Origin: BOG-908 sp965198855
Lineage (GTDB): Bacteria > Pseudomonadota > Alphaproteobacteria > Acetobacterales > Acetobacteraceae
Reading direction: 5' to 3'
DNA: 64,000 nt
Assembly (NCBI GenBank): GCA_965198855.1
Contig: CBDAPZ010000001.1
Span: 2,852,001 to 2,916,000, forward strand
The translations under genes and the position numbers were made by a program. Positions within the stretch are counted from its first letter, which is position 1. Every line of letters begins with the position of its first letter. Shown here in pieces: positions 1 through 7,636 of the stretch. Below the pieces are notes generated by a model. That model worked only from the letters and a program-made list of their open reading frames with translations, searched no databases and was not told where the DNA came from.

Positions 1-372
1 GAGCACGGTCTCAGCCGCATCAACATCGCCACGTCCGGCACCGAGATGGTGATCGACCAGATCAAGGCGCAGCTTGATCGCTTGGTGCCGGTCCATCGCG
101 TCGCCGACCTCAGCAAGCAGGGCCCGCACGTCGCGCGAGAGATGGCGCTGGTCAAAGTGGTCGCCGAGGGCGAGCACCGCGTGGAATCGTTGCGAATCGC
201 CGAAGCCTTTCGCGCCCGCGTCGTGGACACCACCACGAGAAGCTTTGTGTTCGAGTTGACCGGCGCCATCGACAAGATCGACGCATTTGTCGAGCTCATG
301 CGCCCGCTTGGCCTCGCCGAAGTGTCACGCACCGGCATCGCAGCATTGGCACGAGGCGCTGATACCATCTAG
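1..372 (+). CDS. ilvN: Acetolactate synthase small (regulatory) subunit, 5' end missing
   Basis: The reading frame is open from the first base, so the N-terminal ACT half lies outside the window. The visible part covers about 123 residues. It includes the segment ending LSRINIATSG and the C-terminal ACT-like domain, with phrases such as ARELALVKV-type (here AREMALVKVV) and LTGAIDKIDAFVELM that are typical of IlvN. IlvN binds valine and tunes the catalytic subunit IlvB, the first step of valine, leucine and isoleucine synthesis. ilvC lies 122 bases downstream on the same strand, as expected for an ilvB-ilvN-ilvC group. An AT-rich double hairpin fills the gap, so ilvC may have its own promoter. 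Identity is clear; the true start cannot be seen. Confidence 0.93.
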   Translation, partial: EHGLSRINIATSGTEMVIDQIKAQLDRLVPVHRVADLSKQGPHVAREMALVKVVAEGEHRVESLRIAEAFRARVVDTTTRSFVFELTGAIDKIDAFVELMRPLGLAEVSRTGIAALARGADTI

Positions 373-375
373 GAC

Positions 376-449
376 ATAAAAGTTTTTTGCTTCTTTTTTT
401 CAAAAAAGAAGTTCTTTTCTGAAGAAAAGAACCAAAAGACTTTTACGTC
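376..449. repeat. AT-rich nested palindrome (family A), terminator-like
   Basis: Two back-to-back hairpins follow the ilvN stop. The first (about 390-411) pairs CTTCTTTTTT with AAAAAAGAAG. The second (411-432) pairs GTTCTTTTC with GAAAAGAAC. The outer flanks ACATAAAAG and CTTTTACGT also pair, so the whole element is a nested palindrome. Similar copies lie after many genes in this window. The T-runs in both directions suggest a bidirectional Rho-independent terminator. Confidence 0.8.
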
Positions 450-494
450 TTGTCGCTCGCGGCGATGCCCGCTTTCATTCTGAGGACCTGTACT

Positions 495-1514
495 ATGCGC
501 GTATATTATGATCGGGATGCCGACGTTAATCTGATCAAGGGCCGCAAGGTTGCCGTGATCGGGTATGGCAGCCAGGGGCATGCGCATGCCCGCAACATGG
601 CTGATAGCGGCGTCAAGGATGTCGTCGTTGGCCTTCGGCCGGGATCGGCGGGTGTGGCCAAGGCCGAGGCCGCGGGCCTCAAGGTGATGGGGCCGTCCGA
701 GGCGGCTGCGTGGGCCGATGTGGTGATGGTTCTAACGCCTGACGAAGGCCAAGGCGATCTGTACCGTGATCATCTTGGGCCTAACATGAAGGAGGGCGCT
801 GCCCTTGCCTTCGCGCACGGGCTGAACATCCATTTCAACCTGATCGACCCGCGCCCGGATATCGACGTGTTCATGATCGCGCCGAAGGGCCCGGGCCACA
901 CCGTGCGCAGCGAATACGAGCGTGGCGGCGGCGTGCCTTGCCTGGTGGCCGTGCACCAAAACCCTTCGGGCAATGCGCTCGAGATCGCGCTGAGCTATGC
1001 GAGTGCGATCGGCGGCGGCCGCGCCGGCATCATCGAGACGAGCTTCCGCGAGGAATGCGAGACCGATCTGTTCGGCGAGCAGGTGGTGCTGTGCGGGGGC
1101 CTGGTAGAGCTCATCCGCGGCGGCTTCGAGACGCTGGTCGAGGCGGGCTACGCGCCCGAGATGGCCTATTTCGAGTGCCTGCACGAAGTAAAGCTGATCG
1201 TGGACCTGATCTACGAGGGCGGTATCGCAAACATGAATTATTCGATAAGCAATACGGCTGAATATGGAGAATATGTCACCGGGCCGCGCATCATCACCTC
1301 CGAAACGAAGGCGGAGATGAAGCGGGTGCTTGAGGACATACAATCCGGCCGCTTCACCCGCGACTGGATTCTCGAGAACAAGGTGAACCAGGCTAGCTTC
1401 AAGGCCACCCGGCGCCGCAATGCCGACCACCCGATCGAGAAGGTGGGTGAGCGTCTGCGCGCCATGATGCCGTGGATCGCGAAGAACAAACTCGTCGACA
1501 AGGCGAAGAACTGA
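495..1514 (+). CDS. ilvC: Ketol-acid reductoisomerase (NADP+), short class I form
   Basis: The predicted protein has 339 residues, the usual length of short-form IlvC. It converts 2-acetolactate to 2,3-dihydroxyisovalerate (and the isoleucine analogue) with NADPH and Mg2+. The N-terminal MRVYYDRDADVNLIKGRK leads into the Rossmann motif GYGSQGHAHA. The knotted C-terminal domain carries the Mg-binding segment ETDLFGEQ and later E residues in HEVKLIVDLIYEGG. The ATG at 495 is chosen because all recognised homology begins there; an upstream in-frame start at 450 falls inside the AT-rich palindrome. It follows ilvN and precedes leuA by two small features, consistent with branched-chain amino acid synthesis. 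Confidence 0.97.
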   Translation: MRVYYDRDADVNLIKGRKVAVIGYGSQGHAHARNMADSGVKDVVVGLRPGSAGVAKAEAAGLKVMGPSEAAAWADVVMVLTPDEGQGDLYRDHLGPNMKEGAALAFAHGLNIHFNLIDPRPDIDVFMIAPKGPGHTVRSEYERGGGVPCLVAVHQNPSGNALEIALSYASAIGGGRAGIIETSFREECETDLFGEQVVLCGGLVELIRGGFETLVEAGYAPEMAYFECLHEVKLIVDLIYEGGIANMNYSISNTAEYGEYVTGPRIITSETKAEMKRVLEDIQSGRFTRDWILENKVNQASFKATRRRNADHPIEKVGERLRAMMPWIAKNKLVDKAKN

Positions 1515-1682
1515 GCCAACCACGCCGTCATCTTTACGTCCTTATCATTACGGAAATAAAAGCTGACGGCGCTGCGCTTTCATGGCCATAGAGGCGTGGC
1601 GTTTCAAAGATGCTGCACCGCGCCGCTTGCGGCGGCCGCGCCAAGCCCGTTCCACACCTGTAATATACCTATTGGAGTCCCC

Positions 1683-1964
1683 ATGAAGCTGCCACTGATG
1701 AGCGCTGCTCTTCTCGCCGCTGCGTTGCTTGCAGCACCTGCTTTCGCGCAGACCGGCACCGTTACCAGCCCGGCCCCCTCGGCTCCGCCGACCGGCGCCA
1801 CCCCGGCCCCGTCCGACACCACCGCCCCGTCGGCTGATGCCGGCACGATGGCGCCGAAGAAGACGACGAAGCACCACAGCACGACGCACCACAAGAAGAG
1901 CACCAAGAAGGCCGCCGCTCCCGCAGCGACCGACGCACCTGCTCCGACCGACGCTCCGAAGTAA
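1683..1964 (+). CDS. Small secreted Pro/Ala/Lys/His-rich protein
   Basis: The protein has 93 residues. The first 22 form a clear Sec signal peptide (MKLPLMSAALLAAALLAAPAFA, cleaved after AFA), so the product is periplasmic or secreted. The mature part is low complexity: a Pro/Ala/Thr stretch, then a basic block with KKTTKHHSTTHHKKSTKK, then an Ala/Pro/Asp tail. The sequence TTGGAG lies 7 bases before the ATG and fixes the start. No enzymatic motif is present. Short Lys/His-rich secreted proteins of this style are common in acid-tolerant Acetobacteraceae, but I do not know a function. The gene stands alone between ilvC and leuA and ends in a hairpin. Confidence 0.75.
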   Translation: MKLPLMSAALLAAALLAAPAFAQTGTVTSPAPSAPPTGATPAPSDTTAPSADAGTMAPKKTTKHHSTTHHKKSTKKAAAPAATDAPAPTDAPK

Positions 1965-1976
1965 AGAACGCCGGTG

Positions 1977-2008
1977 GGTTGGGGGGACAGGCTTCTGTTC
2001 CCCCAAAC
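1977..2008 (+). terminator. GC-rich hairpin after the small secreted protein gene
   Basis: Just after the stop at 1964, GGGGGGACAG pairs with CTGTTCCCCC around a GCTT loop, followed by AAACTTTCTT. It is a plausible terminator for the small secreted protein gene. The T-run is short and interrupted. Confidence 0.55.
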
Positions 2009-2053
2009 TTTCTTCCGCTTGTCCGCTTCGCCTTTCCTTGCTACTTCACGCCG

Positions 2054-2158
2054 ATGTACCGCCGCACACCCTTCTCACGTCTGCCGGTTTGCGCGCTCGC
2101 GCACCGCGGCGTCGCGTGTGCGCCCCTCCTCGGACTCCTTCGACTTATCGTCCCCTGA
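2054..2158 (+). CDS. Possible leucine leader peptide upstream of leuA
   Basis: An ATG-to-TGA frame of 34 residues ends with a run of regulatory amino acids, LLGLLRLIV, then Pro and stop. This is the kind of branched-chain-rich tail seen in leader peptides of leu and ilv attenuators. Just after the stop, CCCCTGA (2152-2158) can pair either with the nearby GGGG or with TCAGGGG about 35 bases further on, so alternative hairpins are possible. Against it: there is no good ribosome-binding site and no T-run that would complete an attenuator. Of the roughly 300-base gap before leuA, this is the only structured content I can support. Treat it as a hypothesis. Confidence 0.25.
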   Translation: MYRRTPFSRLPVCALAHRGVACAPLLGLLRLIVP

Positions 2159-2269
2159 GCGGGGCTGCCGGCCCGTCATGGCTGGTGCGTTCAGGGGGTA
2201 GTCTGCTGCGGCGATAGATGTGCCGCGGCTTGAGGAGAAACCGATCCCGCCCGAGGAGCTTTTTGCGTC

Positions 2270-3850
2270 ATGTCCATCGATCATCCCAGTTTCGGCCGTC
2301 TGGACGACGACCGCGTCATCATGTTCGACACCACCTTGCGCGACGGCGAGCAATCGCCCGGGTTCTCGATGAACCTGCAGGAGAAGATCCGGCTCGCTCA
2401 TGCGCTGGCGGAGTTGGGCGCCGACGTGATCGAGGCGGGTTTCCCGATTGCTTCTCCGGGCGATTTCGAGAGTGTCTCGGCGATTGCCGAGGCGGTGCGC
2501 GGCCCGGTGATTTGCGGGTTGGCGCGATCAGCGCCGGGCGACATCATTCGGGCAGCCGAGGCTGTACGGCTGGCCGAGCGCCCGCGTATCCACACTTTTA
2601 TCAGCACCAGCGCGCTGCACATGAAATACAAGCTGCGGATGGAGCCGGAAGCGGTTCTGGAGGCGGTGACCAGCTCGGTGACCCTCGCCCGCAAGCATGT
2701 GGCCGATGTGGAGTGGTCGGCCGAGGATGGCAGCCGCACCGATCCTGATTTCCTGGCGCGCTGCGTGGAGGCGGCCATTGCGGCCGGTGCCACCACCATC
2801 AACATTCCGGACACTGTCGGCTACGCGCTGCCCGAGGACCTCACCCGCATCTTCACCAGCCTGCGCGAGCGGGTGCCGGGTGCCGACCGTGTGGTGTTCT
2901 CGGCCCATAACCACAATGATCTTGGCCTGGCGGTCGCCAACACCATCGCGGCCTTGCGGGCCGGCGCCCGTCAGGTGGAGTGCACCATCAACGGCATCGG
3001 CGAACGTGCCGGCAACGCGGCGCTGGAAGAGATCGTGATGGCGCTGCGCACGCGGCCGGATGCGGTGCCGGTGCGCAACGGGATCGTGACCGAAAAGATC
3101 CTGCGGACCTCGCGTCTGTTGGCGACGATCACCGGTTTCGATGTGCAGCCGAACAAGGCCATCGTCGGCCGCAACGCGTTTGCACATGAGAGCGGCATCC
3201 ACCAGGACGGCATGCTGAAGAACGCGCAGACCTACGAGATCATGACGCCGGAGAGCGTCGGCTGGACCAAGACCAATCTGGTGATGGGCAAGCATTCCGG
3301 CCGCGCCGCCTTCCGCGATAAGCTGCAGGCGCTGGGCTACGGCGATCTCGGCGACAACGCCCTGAACGATGCGTTTCGCCGCTTCAAGGACATCGCCGAC
3401 CGCAAGAAGATCGTCTACGACGAGGATATCGTGGCTTTGGTGGACGACGAAGTGGTGCGCGACCACACGCGAATCCGCTTCATCGGGCTCGATCTGCATG
3501 CCGGCTCACGTGGGCCATCGCGCGCCGAGCTGACGCTGGAAGTCGATGGCGAGTGTTTTACGGAAGTGGAGACCGGCGACGGTCCGGTGGATGCTACCTT
3601 CCGGGCGATCCGCGCGATCTTCCCGCATGAAGCACAGCTGGTGTTGTTTTCAGTGGGTGCCGTCACTGACGGGACGGACGCCCAAGCCAAAACGACCGTG
3701 CGCCTGAGCGAGGATGGCAAGATGGTCGATGGGCAGGGAGCGGACACCGACACCATCGTGGCGTCAGCACGTGCCTATGTGCATGCGCTGAACAAGCTGA
3801 TGGTCAAGCGTCTGCGGACAGAGCCGGTCGCGCTGCCCCAGTCCGCCTAG
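2270..3850 (+). CDS. leuA: 2-isopropylmalate synthase
   Basis: The protein has 526 residues, typical of LeuA type 1. It condenses acetyl-CoA with 2-oxoisovalerate, the committed step of leucine synthesis. The N-terminal TIM barrel shows the HMGL-family signature FDTTLRDGEQSPG near residue 20 and the metal-binding HNHNDLG near residue 210. The GIGERAGNAALEE segment follows, and the hinge contains HESGIHQDGMLK. The C-terminal LeuA_dimer domain (about 375-515) is where leucine feedback normally acts. The ATG at 2270 follows GGAGCTTTTTGCGTC, a reasonable ribosome-binding site. A possible leader peptide lies upstream and a perfect 27-bp palindrome downstream. Confidence 0.97.
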   Translation: MSIDHPSFGRLDDDRVIMFDTTLRDGEQSPGFSMNLQEKIRLAHALAELGADVIEAGFPIASPGDFESVSAIAEAVRGPVICGLARSAPGDIIRAAEAVRLAERPRIHTFISTSALHMKYKLRMEPEAVLEAVTSSVTLARKHVADVEWSAEDGSRTDPDFLARCVEAAIAAGATTINIPDTVGYALPEDLTRIFTSLRERVPGADRVVFSAHNHNDLGLAVANTIAALRAGARQVECTINGIGERAGNAALEEIVMALRTRPDAVPVRNGIVTEKILRTSRLLATITGFDVQPNKAIVGRNAFAHESGIHQDGMLKNAQTYEIMTPESVGWTKTNLVMGKHSGRAAFRDKLQALGYGDLGDNALNDAFRRFKDIADRKKIVYDEDIVALVDDEVVRDHTRIRFIGLDLHAGSRGPSRAELTLEVDGECFTEVETGDGPVDATFRAIRAIFPHEAQLVLFSVGAVTDGTDAQAKTTVRLSEDGKMVDGQGADTDTIVASARAYVHALNKLMVKRLRTEPVALPQSA

Positions 3851-3908
3851 CAAGAGGTGGGCAGACCCTATCCTACGAAACCGTAGGATAGGGTCTGCCC
3901 ACCTCTTG
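3851..3908. terminator. Perfect 27-bp palindrome between convergent genes
   Basis: The arms at 3851-3877 and 3882-3908 are exact reverse complements around the loop AAAC. The arm begins CAAGAGGTGGGCAGACCCTA. The leuA stop ends at 3850, directly against it. The minus-strand lipoprotein gene ends at 3917 on the other side. It probably stops transcription from both sides, although there is no T-run; such exact arms could also be a mobile palindromic repeat. Confidence 0.7.
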
Positions 3909-3916
3909 CACGCCTG

Positions 3917-4264
3917 TCAGTAACCAGGCGGCGGTGGCGGCGGCTGTTGATAATAGCCGGGCGGCGGTTGCTGCTGATAATACCCTGGCGGCGGCTGCCC
4001 GTAACCAGGTGGCGGCTGTTGCTGATAGTAGCCAGGCGGCGGCGGCTGCGGCGTGGTTGCCGCACCACCCACTGCGCCGAGAGCACCACCCGCGAGCGCG
4101 CCTATGCCGGCGCCACGACCACCACCAGCCAGGCCGCCGATGATCGCGCCGGTACCCGCACCCAATGCAGCACCACCGACCGCCCGTTGGCCCGGGTCAT
4201 AAGGGTTCGTGCAAGCAGCAAGGCCAAGCAGCCCCACCATTCCAAGAAGCGCAGTTCTGCGCAT
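3917..4264 (-). CDS. Glycine-zipper lipoprotein with proline-rich tail
   Basis: The protein has 115 residues. It starts with a lipoprotein signal (MRRTALLGMVGLLGLAAC, lipid-modified Cys18). A glycine-zipper region of repeated GxxxG/A patterns follows (about 30-70, GAALGAGTGAIIGGLAGGG). The tail is made of repeated PPPGYYQQQ and PPPGYGQ units (about 72-115). Glycine-zipper lipoproteins usually sit in the outer membrane or periplasm and can affect envelope integrity. The start is supported by GAGGAG upstream. It is co-directional with a second short glycine-zipper lipoprotein 20 bases upstream, so the two are probably one transcript and related by duplication. The exact role is unknown. Confidence 0.8.
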   Translation of the reverse strand: MRRTALLGMVGLLGLAACTNPYDPGQRAVGGAALGAGTGAIIGGLAGGGRGAGIGALAGGALGAVGGAATTPQPPPPGYYQQQPPPGYGQPPPGYYQQQPPPGYYQQPPPPPPGY

Positions 4265-4284
4265 GATATATTCGTCTCCTCTAT

Positions 4285-4497
4285 TTATCGGCGCGGCGCC
4301 GTCGCCGCGCCGCCGATAGCACCGACGGCGGCACCACCCAGCGCACCCACGGCAGGATTGCCACCGGCAATCGCCGAGATGCCGGCGCCCGCGCCGGCAC
4401 CGATCAAGGCGCCCGAACCCGCCCGCGTGCCAGGATCCCGGCCACAGGCGGCAAGGCTGACGATAAGGATCGCGGAAACGGCAAGCTTGCGCAACAT
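4285..4497 (-). CDS. Short glycine-zipper lipoprotein
   Basis: The protein has 70 residues and a lipoprotein signal ending LIVSLAAC (Cys18). The rest is a glycine-zipper (GSGALIGAGAGAGISAIAGG and GALGGAAVGAIGGAA) and ends shortly after. It resembles the first 70 residues of its downstream neighbour without the proline-rich tail. The ATG at 4497 is preceded by GGGAGCC. The gene is divergent from mreB, with about 134 bases between the two starts, so promoters for both directions should lie there. Function is unknown beyond a likely envelope location. Confidence 0.75.
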   Translation of the reverse strand: MLRKLAVSAILIVSLAACGRDPGTRAGSGALIGAGAGAGISAIAGGNPAVGALGGAAVGAIGGAATAPRR

Positions 4498-4631
4498 GGT
4501 CCAAGGCTCCCTTACAAAGTTGAAATCCAAAAGCACACAATGCCGTCAGGTTCCCCACGGCCTTGCCCCAGCTTGGTGTGGCGCGTAAACGGCTGGCCTT
4601 CTCCCGCCTCCTTCATAGGCTTTACCCCGCA

Positions 4632-5675
4632 ATGTTCTCCCGCCTGCTTGGCGCCATGTCCGCGGACATGGCCATCGACCTCGGCACTGCCAATACGCTC
4701 GTTTACGTGAAAGGCCGGGGCATCGTGCTCGCCGAGCCTAGCGTGGTGGCCATCGCCGATGTGCGCGGCAAGAAGCAGGTGCTGGCCGTGGGCGAAGAGG
4801 CCAAACAGATGCTGGGCCGCACGCCAGGCAACATACAGGCGATTCGCCCGATGCGTGACGGGGTGATCGCCGACTTCGAAGTGGCGGAGGAGATGATCAA
4901 GCATTTCATCCGCAAAGTGCATAATCGCCGCAGTTTCGCCTCTCCCATTATCATCGTCTGCGTGCCCTCCGGATCCACCGCGGTCGAGCGTCGCGCCATC
5001 CAGGAAAGTGCGGAATCAGCCGGCGCCCGCCGCGTGCTGCTGATCGAGGAGCCGATGGCTGCCGCAATCGGCGCAGGCCTGCCGGTGACCGAACCGTCGG
5101 GCTCGATGATCGTGGATATCGGCGGCGGCACCACCGAAGTGGCGGTGATCTCGCTGGGCGGCATCGTCTATTCGCGCTCGGTGCGCGTCGGCGGCGACCG
5201 CATGGACGAGGCGATCATCAGCTATATCCGCCGCAACCATAACCTGCTCATCGGCGAAAGCTCGGCGGAGCGGATCAAGATCAAGCTGGGCGCGGCTCGC
5301 CCGTCCGAAGACGGCGATGAAGGCCCTTGGATGGAAGTGAAGGGGCGCGACCTCGTCAACGGCGTGCCACGCGAGGTGCTGGTCAGCCAGAGGCAGATTT
5401 CCGAGAGCCTCGCCGAGCCGGTGTTCCAGATCACCGAGGCGGTGAAGATGGCCCTGGAGAACACGCCGCCGGAGCTCGCGGCAGATATCTGCGACAAAGG
5501 CATCGTGCTTACCGGCGGTGGCGCCCTGCTCAACCGGCTCGACCAGGTGTTGCGTGAGGCGACGGGATTGCCGGTGGTGGTTGCCGAAGATGCGCTCTCC
5601 TGCGTGGTGCTTGGCACGGGGCGCGCTTTGGAAGAGCTGAAAAGACTGCGTAACGTGCTGACGACGATGTATTAA
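4632..5675 (+). CDS. mreB: Rod shape-determining protein MreB (bacterial actin)
   Basis: The protein has 347 residues, the normal MreB length. It forms ATP-dependent filaments under the inner membrane that guide the elongation machinery. The N-terminal MFSRLLGAMSADMAIDLG contains the phosphate-1 loop DLGTANTLVYVKG. Later landmarks are EEPMAAAIGAGLP, the phosphate-2 loop IVDIGGGTTEVAVISLGG, and the adenosine motif GIVLTGGGALL near the C-terminus. The start at 4632 matches where MreB proteins normally begin; a longer frame to 4563 adds unrelated sequence. It leads the mreB-mreC-mreD-mrdA group, so the organism is expected to be rod-shaped. Confidence 0.97.
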   Translation: MFSRLLGAMSADMAIDLGTANTLVYVKGRGIVLAEPSVVAIADVRGKKQVLAVGEEAKQMLGRTPGNIQAIRPMRDGVIADFEVAEEMIKHFIRKVHNRRSFASPIIIVCVPSGSTAVERRAIQESAESAGARRVLLIEEPMAAAIGAGLPVTEPSGSMIVDIGGGTTEVAVISLGGIVYSRSVRVGGDRMDEAIISYIRRNHNLLIGESSAERIKIKLGAARPSEDGDEGPWMEVKGRDLVNGVPREVLVSQRQISESLAEPVFQITEAVKMALENTPPELAADICDKGIVLTGGGALLNRLDQVLREATGLPVVVAEDALSCVVLGTGRALEELKRLRNVLTTMY

Positions 5676-5750
5676 TGGTGTATGAGAAAATCTATTCGTT
5701 GTAGTGACGCCATATACGAACATTAAGCGGCCGCAATCTCGCGGTCATCA

Positions 5751-6623
5751 TTGGGGCGGACGGACGTGTTGAGGCTTTCCATCCAAGCCCGTCAGGCGCT
5801 CGCGCGTCTGACGCTTCCCGTTCTGATCGTTTTCTCTCTCGCCCTCATGCTGCTGGGCCGAGCGACACCTTTGGTGCCGGAACGAGCGCGCATTTCACTC
5901 TCGGACGCTCTCGCGCCGATCTATGCAGCGGTGGATGCGCCACTCCGCGCGGTGCGCGGCACGGCACGCGAGCTGCGCGAAGTGGTGGCGCTGCAGGGTG
6001 ATAACGAGCGCCTGCGGCTGGAGAATGAGCGCCTGCGCCACTGGTATGATGTGGCCATGGCGCTGGATGCCGAGAACGCGACGCTGAAGGGCAACCTGCA
6101 CTGGGTGCCCGACCCGACACTCTCCTACGTGACGGCGCGTGTGGTCGCCGATGCGGGTGGTGTGTATGCACGCTCGGTGCTGCTGGCGGTCGGGCCGCAT
6201 AGCGATATCCGCCATAGCGAGATCGCATTGGATGCAGATGGGCTGGTGGGCCGTGTGACCGAGGTGGGGGCGCGCAGTGCACGCGTGCTGCTGATCACCG
6301 ACATGAACAGCCGTATTCCCGTGGTGCTGGAGAAGAACCGCGCGCGCGCCATATTGGTGGGCGACAACGCGCCTTATCCACGGTTGATGTATCTGCAGGA
6401 CGGGGTGCATCCGGAAGAAGGCGAGCGGGTGGTGACGTCGGCCGAGGCCAATGCTTTTCCGGCTGGGCTGCTGGTCGGGACGGTGCATTACGGGCCGGGC
6501 GGCAAAATCGAGGTGGCGCCGGCGGCGGATCTGGGGCGGCTGGAGATCGTGCGGATTTTTGATTACGGGCTGAGCGGGATTGTGCCGCCGGAGGCGCCTT
6601 TGCGGACGGCGGCGCACCCCTAA
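5751..6623 (+). CDS. mreC: Rod shape-determining protein MreC
   Basis: The protein has about 290 residues. It has a short cytoplasmic N-terminus, one membrane segment near 22-40 (LPVLIVFSLALMLLG), a coiled coil (about 70-100, REVVALQGDNERLRLENERLR) and the periplasmic beta-barrel domain (about 110-270). MreC links MreB to PBP2 and MreD in the elongasome. The first possible start is TTG at 5751; GTG at 5766 is an alternative with the sequence VLRLSIQARQ, and I cannot decide between them. It lies 75 bases after mreB and before an AT-rich composite repeat that separates it from mreD. Confidence 0.93.
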   Translation: MGRTDVLRLSIQARQALARLTLPVLIVFSLALMLLGRATPLVPERARISLSDALAPIYAAVDAPLRAVRGTARELREVVALQGDNERLRLENERLRHWYDVAMALDAENATLKGNLHWVPDPTLSYVTARVVADAGGVYARSVLLAVGPHSDIRHSEIALDADGLVGRVTEVGARSARVLLITDMNSRIPVVLEKNRARAILVGDNAPYPRLMYLQDGVHPEEGERVVTSAEANAFPAGLLVGTVHYGPGGKIEVAPAADLGRLEIVRIFDYGLSGIVPPEAPLRTAAHP

Positions 6624-6628
6624 AAACA

Positions 6629-6740
6629 GAACTTCTTGTTTGAAAAAAGAAGCAAAAACTTTTGAATTGCTGTCGCGGACCTATCCCTAACGTGTACCTG
6701 AAGACATAAAAGTTTTTTGGTTCTTTTTTCAAAAAAGAAC
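6629..6740. repeat. Composite AT-rich repeat (family A) with conserved spacer
   Basis: Two hairpin units (about 6629-6665 and 6702-6740) flank about 40 bases reading GCTGTCGCGG..CTATCC.....CGTGTACC. The second hairpin pairs GGTTCTTTTTT with AAAAAAGAAC. The same spacer recurs at 22732-22770 and, inverted, near 56310-56355. The element separates mreC from mreD and may attenuate transcription within the operon. Confidence 0.75.
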
Positions 6741-6760
6741 TGCTCCCTTCGAGAGTTCTC

Positions 6761-7309
6761 ATGGACAAGACCCCCGGCATAAGGCCACGCCCCGGCCTGA
6801 AATACATGCTCGACGTTGCCTCGCGCCATGCTTTCCCCGGTGTGCAGACGGTCATTGTCATGCTTCTGCTGTCCGCTCCGCTCGGCATCCCGGGTCAACC
6901 GCAATTCCAGCCAGCCTGGTTGGCGGCCGGCGTATTTTTCTGGACATTGTTCCGTCCTGCCTCGATGCCGGCTTTCCTCGTGTTCGCCCTTGGCCTGCTG
7001 CTGGATCTACTGACCCAGGAGCCGGTTGGAGTACAGGTGCTCCTGCTGCTGCTGATCCACGGGATTGCGCTGAAATTCCGCCGCGAACTGGTGCGGTGGG
7101 GCTTTATGATGGTCTGGCTGGTGTTTTGCGCGGTCGCCGGCGGGGCTGCGTTACTGGAATGGTTGCTCGTATCTGTACTGACCTGGCATGTGTTGCCGCC
7201 TTGGCCGGGCCTGTTCGAGTTCGGGCTGGCGGCAGGTTTTTACCCATTTTTGTCGCTGTACTTGACCATCTTGCATCGCGGTCTGGCGGCCCCGGAGAAG
7301 GCAGGCTAA
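6761..7309 (+). CDS. mreD: Rod shape-determining protein MreD
   Basis: The protein has 182 residues, with about five hydrophobic segments (for example FPGVQTVIVMLLLSAPLGI near 27-45, AFLVFALGLLLDLLT near 70-85 and VQVLLLLLIHGIALK near 90-105). Its hallmark is the polar-in-membrane GLLLDLLTQEPVG, as in MreD proteins. MreD is an inner-membrane partner of MreC in the elongation complex. The ATG at 6761 lies just after the composite AT-rich repeat; ribosome-binding complementarity (CGAGAG) is weak. It is followed by a DUF2442 gene and then mrdA. Confidence 0.92.
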   Translation: MDKTPGIRPRPGLKYMLDVASRHAFPGVQTVIVMLLLSAPLGIPGQPQFQPAWLAAGVFFWTLFRPASMPAFLVFALGLLLDLLTQEPVGVQVLLLLLIHGIALKFRRELVRWGFMMVWLVFCAVAGGAALLEWLLVSVLTWHVLPPWPGLFEFGLAAGFYPFLSLYLTILHRGLAAPEKAG

Positions 7310-7352
7310 ACTATGACGCTTGGCCCAGGGTCCACGGTTCTCGGAAAATGGC

Positions 7353-7613
7353 ATGAGCATTTCAGCCGCTAAAACCATCACGATTGATCCTGACGCAGCT
7401 GCTGTAAAAATCGGCTTCTCCGAAACAGCTTTGCGGCTGATCCTGTCAGACGGCTGCGCGCTCTTGGCACCGCTTGCGTGGCGTGCACGCCGGCGCGACG
7501 CCACGCCGGCGCAGCGCGCCCATTGGCGCCTGATCGGTAGCGGCCACGGCATTCATTGGCCTGATGTCGATGAAGTTGTCTCTGTCCGCACCCTGCTGGG
7601 ATGTCCTAGTTGA
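7353..7613 (+). CDS. DUF2442 family protein
   Basis: The protein has 86 residues. The core matches the DUF2442 pattern: a strand ending in LSDG, then PLAWRARRRDATPAQRAHW, then RLIGSGHGIHWPDVDEVVSV. DUF2442 proteins bind DNA or partner with DUF4160 proteins in toxin-antitoxin-like pairs, but no DUF4160 gene is next to it. The start at 7353 is preceded by CGGAAAATGGC; upstream in-frame starts read through mreD intergenic sequence. It is unusual to find it inside the mre operon, 43 bases after mreD and 23 bases before mrdA, in the same direction. It may be a passenger. Confidence 0.82.
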   Translation: MSISAAKTITIDPDAAAVKIGFSETALRLILSDGCALLAPLAWRARRRDATPAQRAHWRLIGSGHGIHWPDVDEVVSVRTLLGCPS

Positions 7614-7636
7614 TGCGTAGGCGGACCCTTTAAGCA

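Noticed and set aside
450..494. Extended N-terminus for ilvC from 450
   Set aside because: It would place the start in the AT-rich palindrome; family homology begins at 495.
3917..4060. Short tandem DNA repeats that could look like a CRISPR or VNTR
   Set aside because: They are coding repeats for PPPGYYQQQ units in a lipoprotein tail; there are no unique spacers of constant length.
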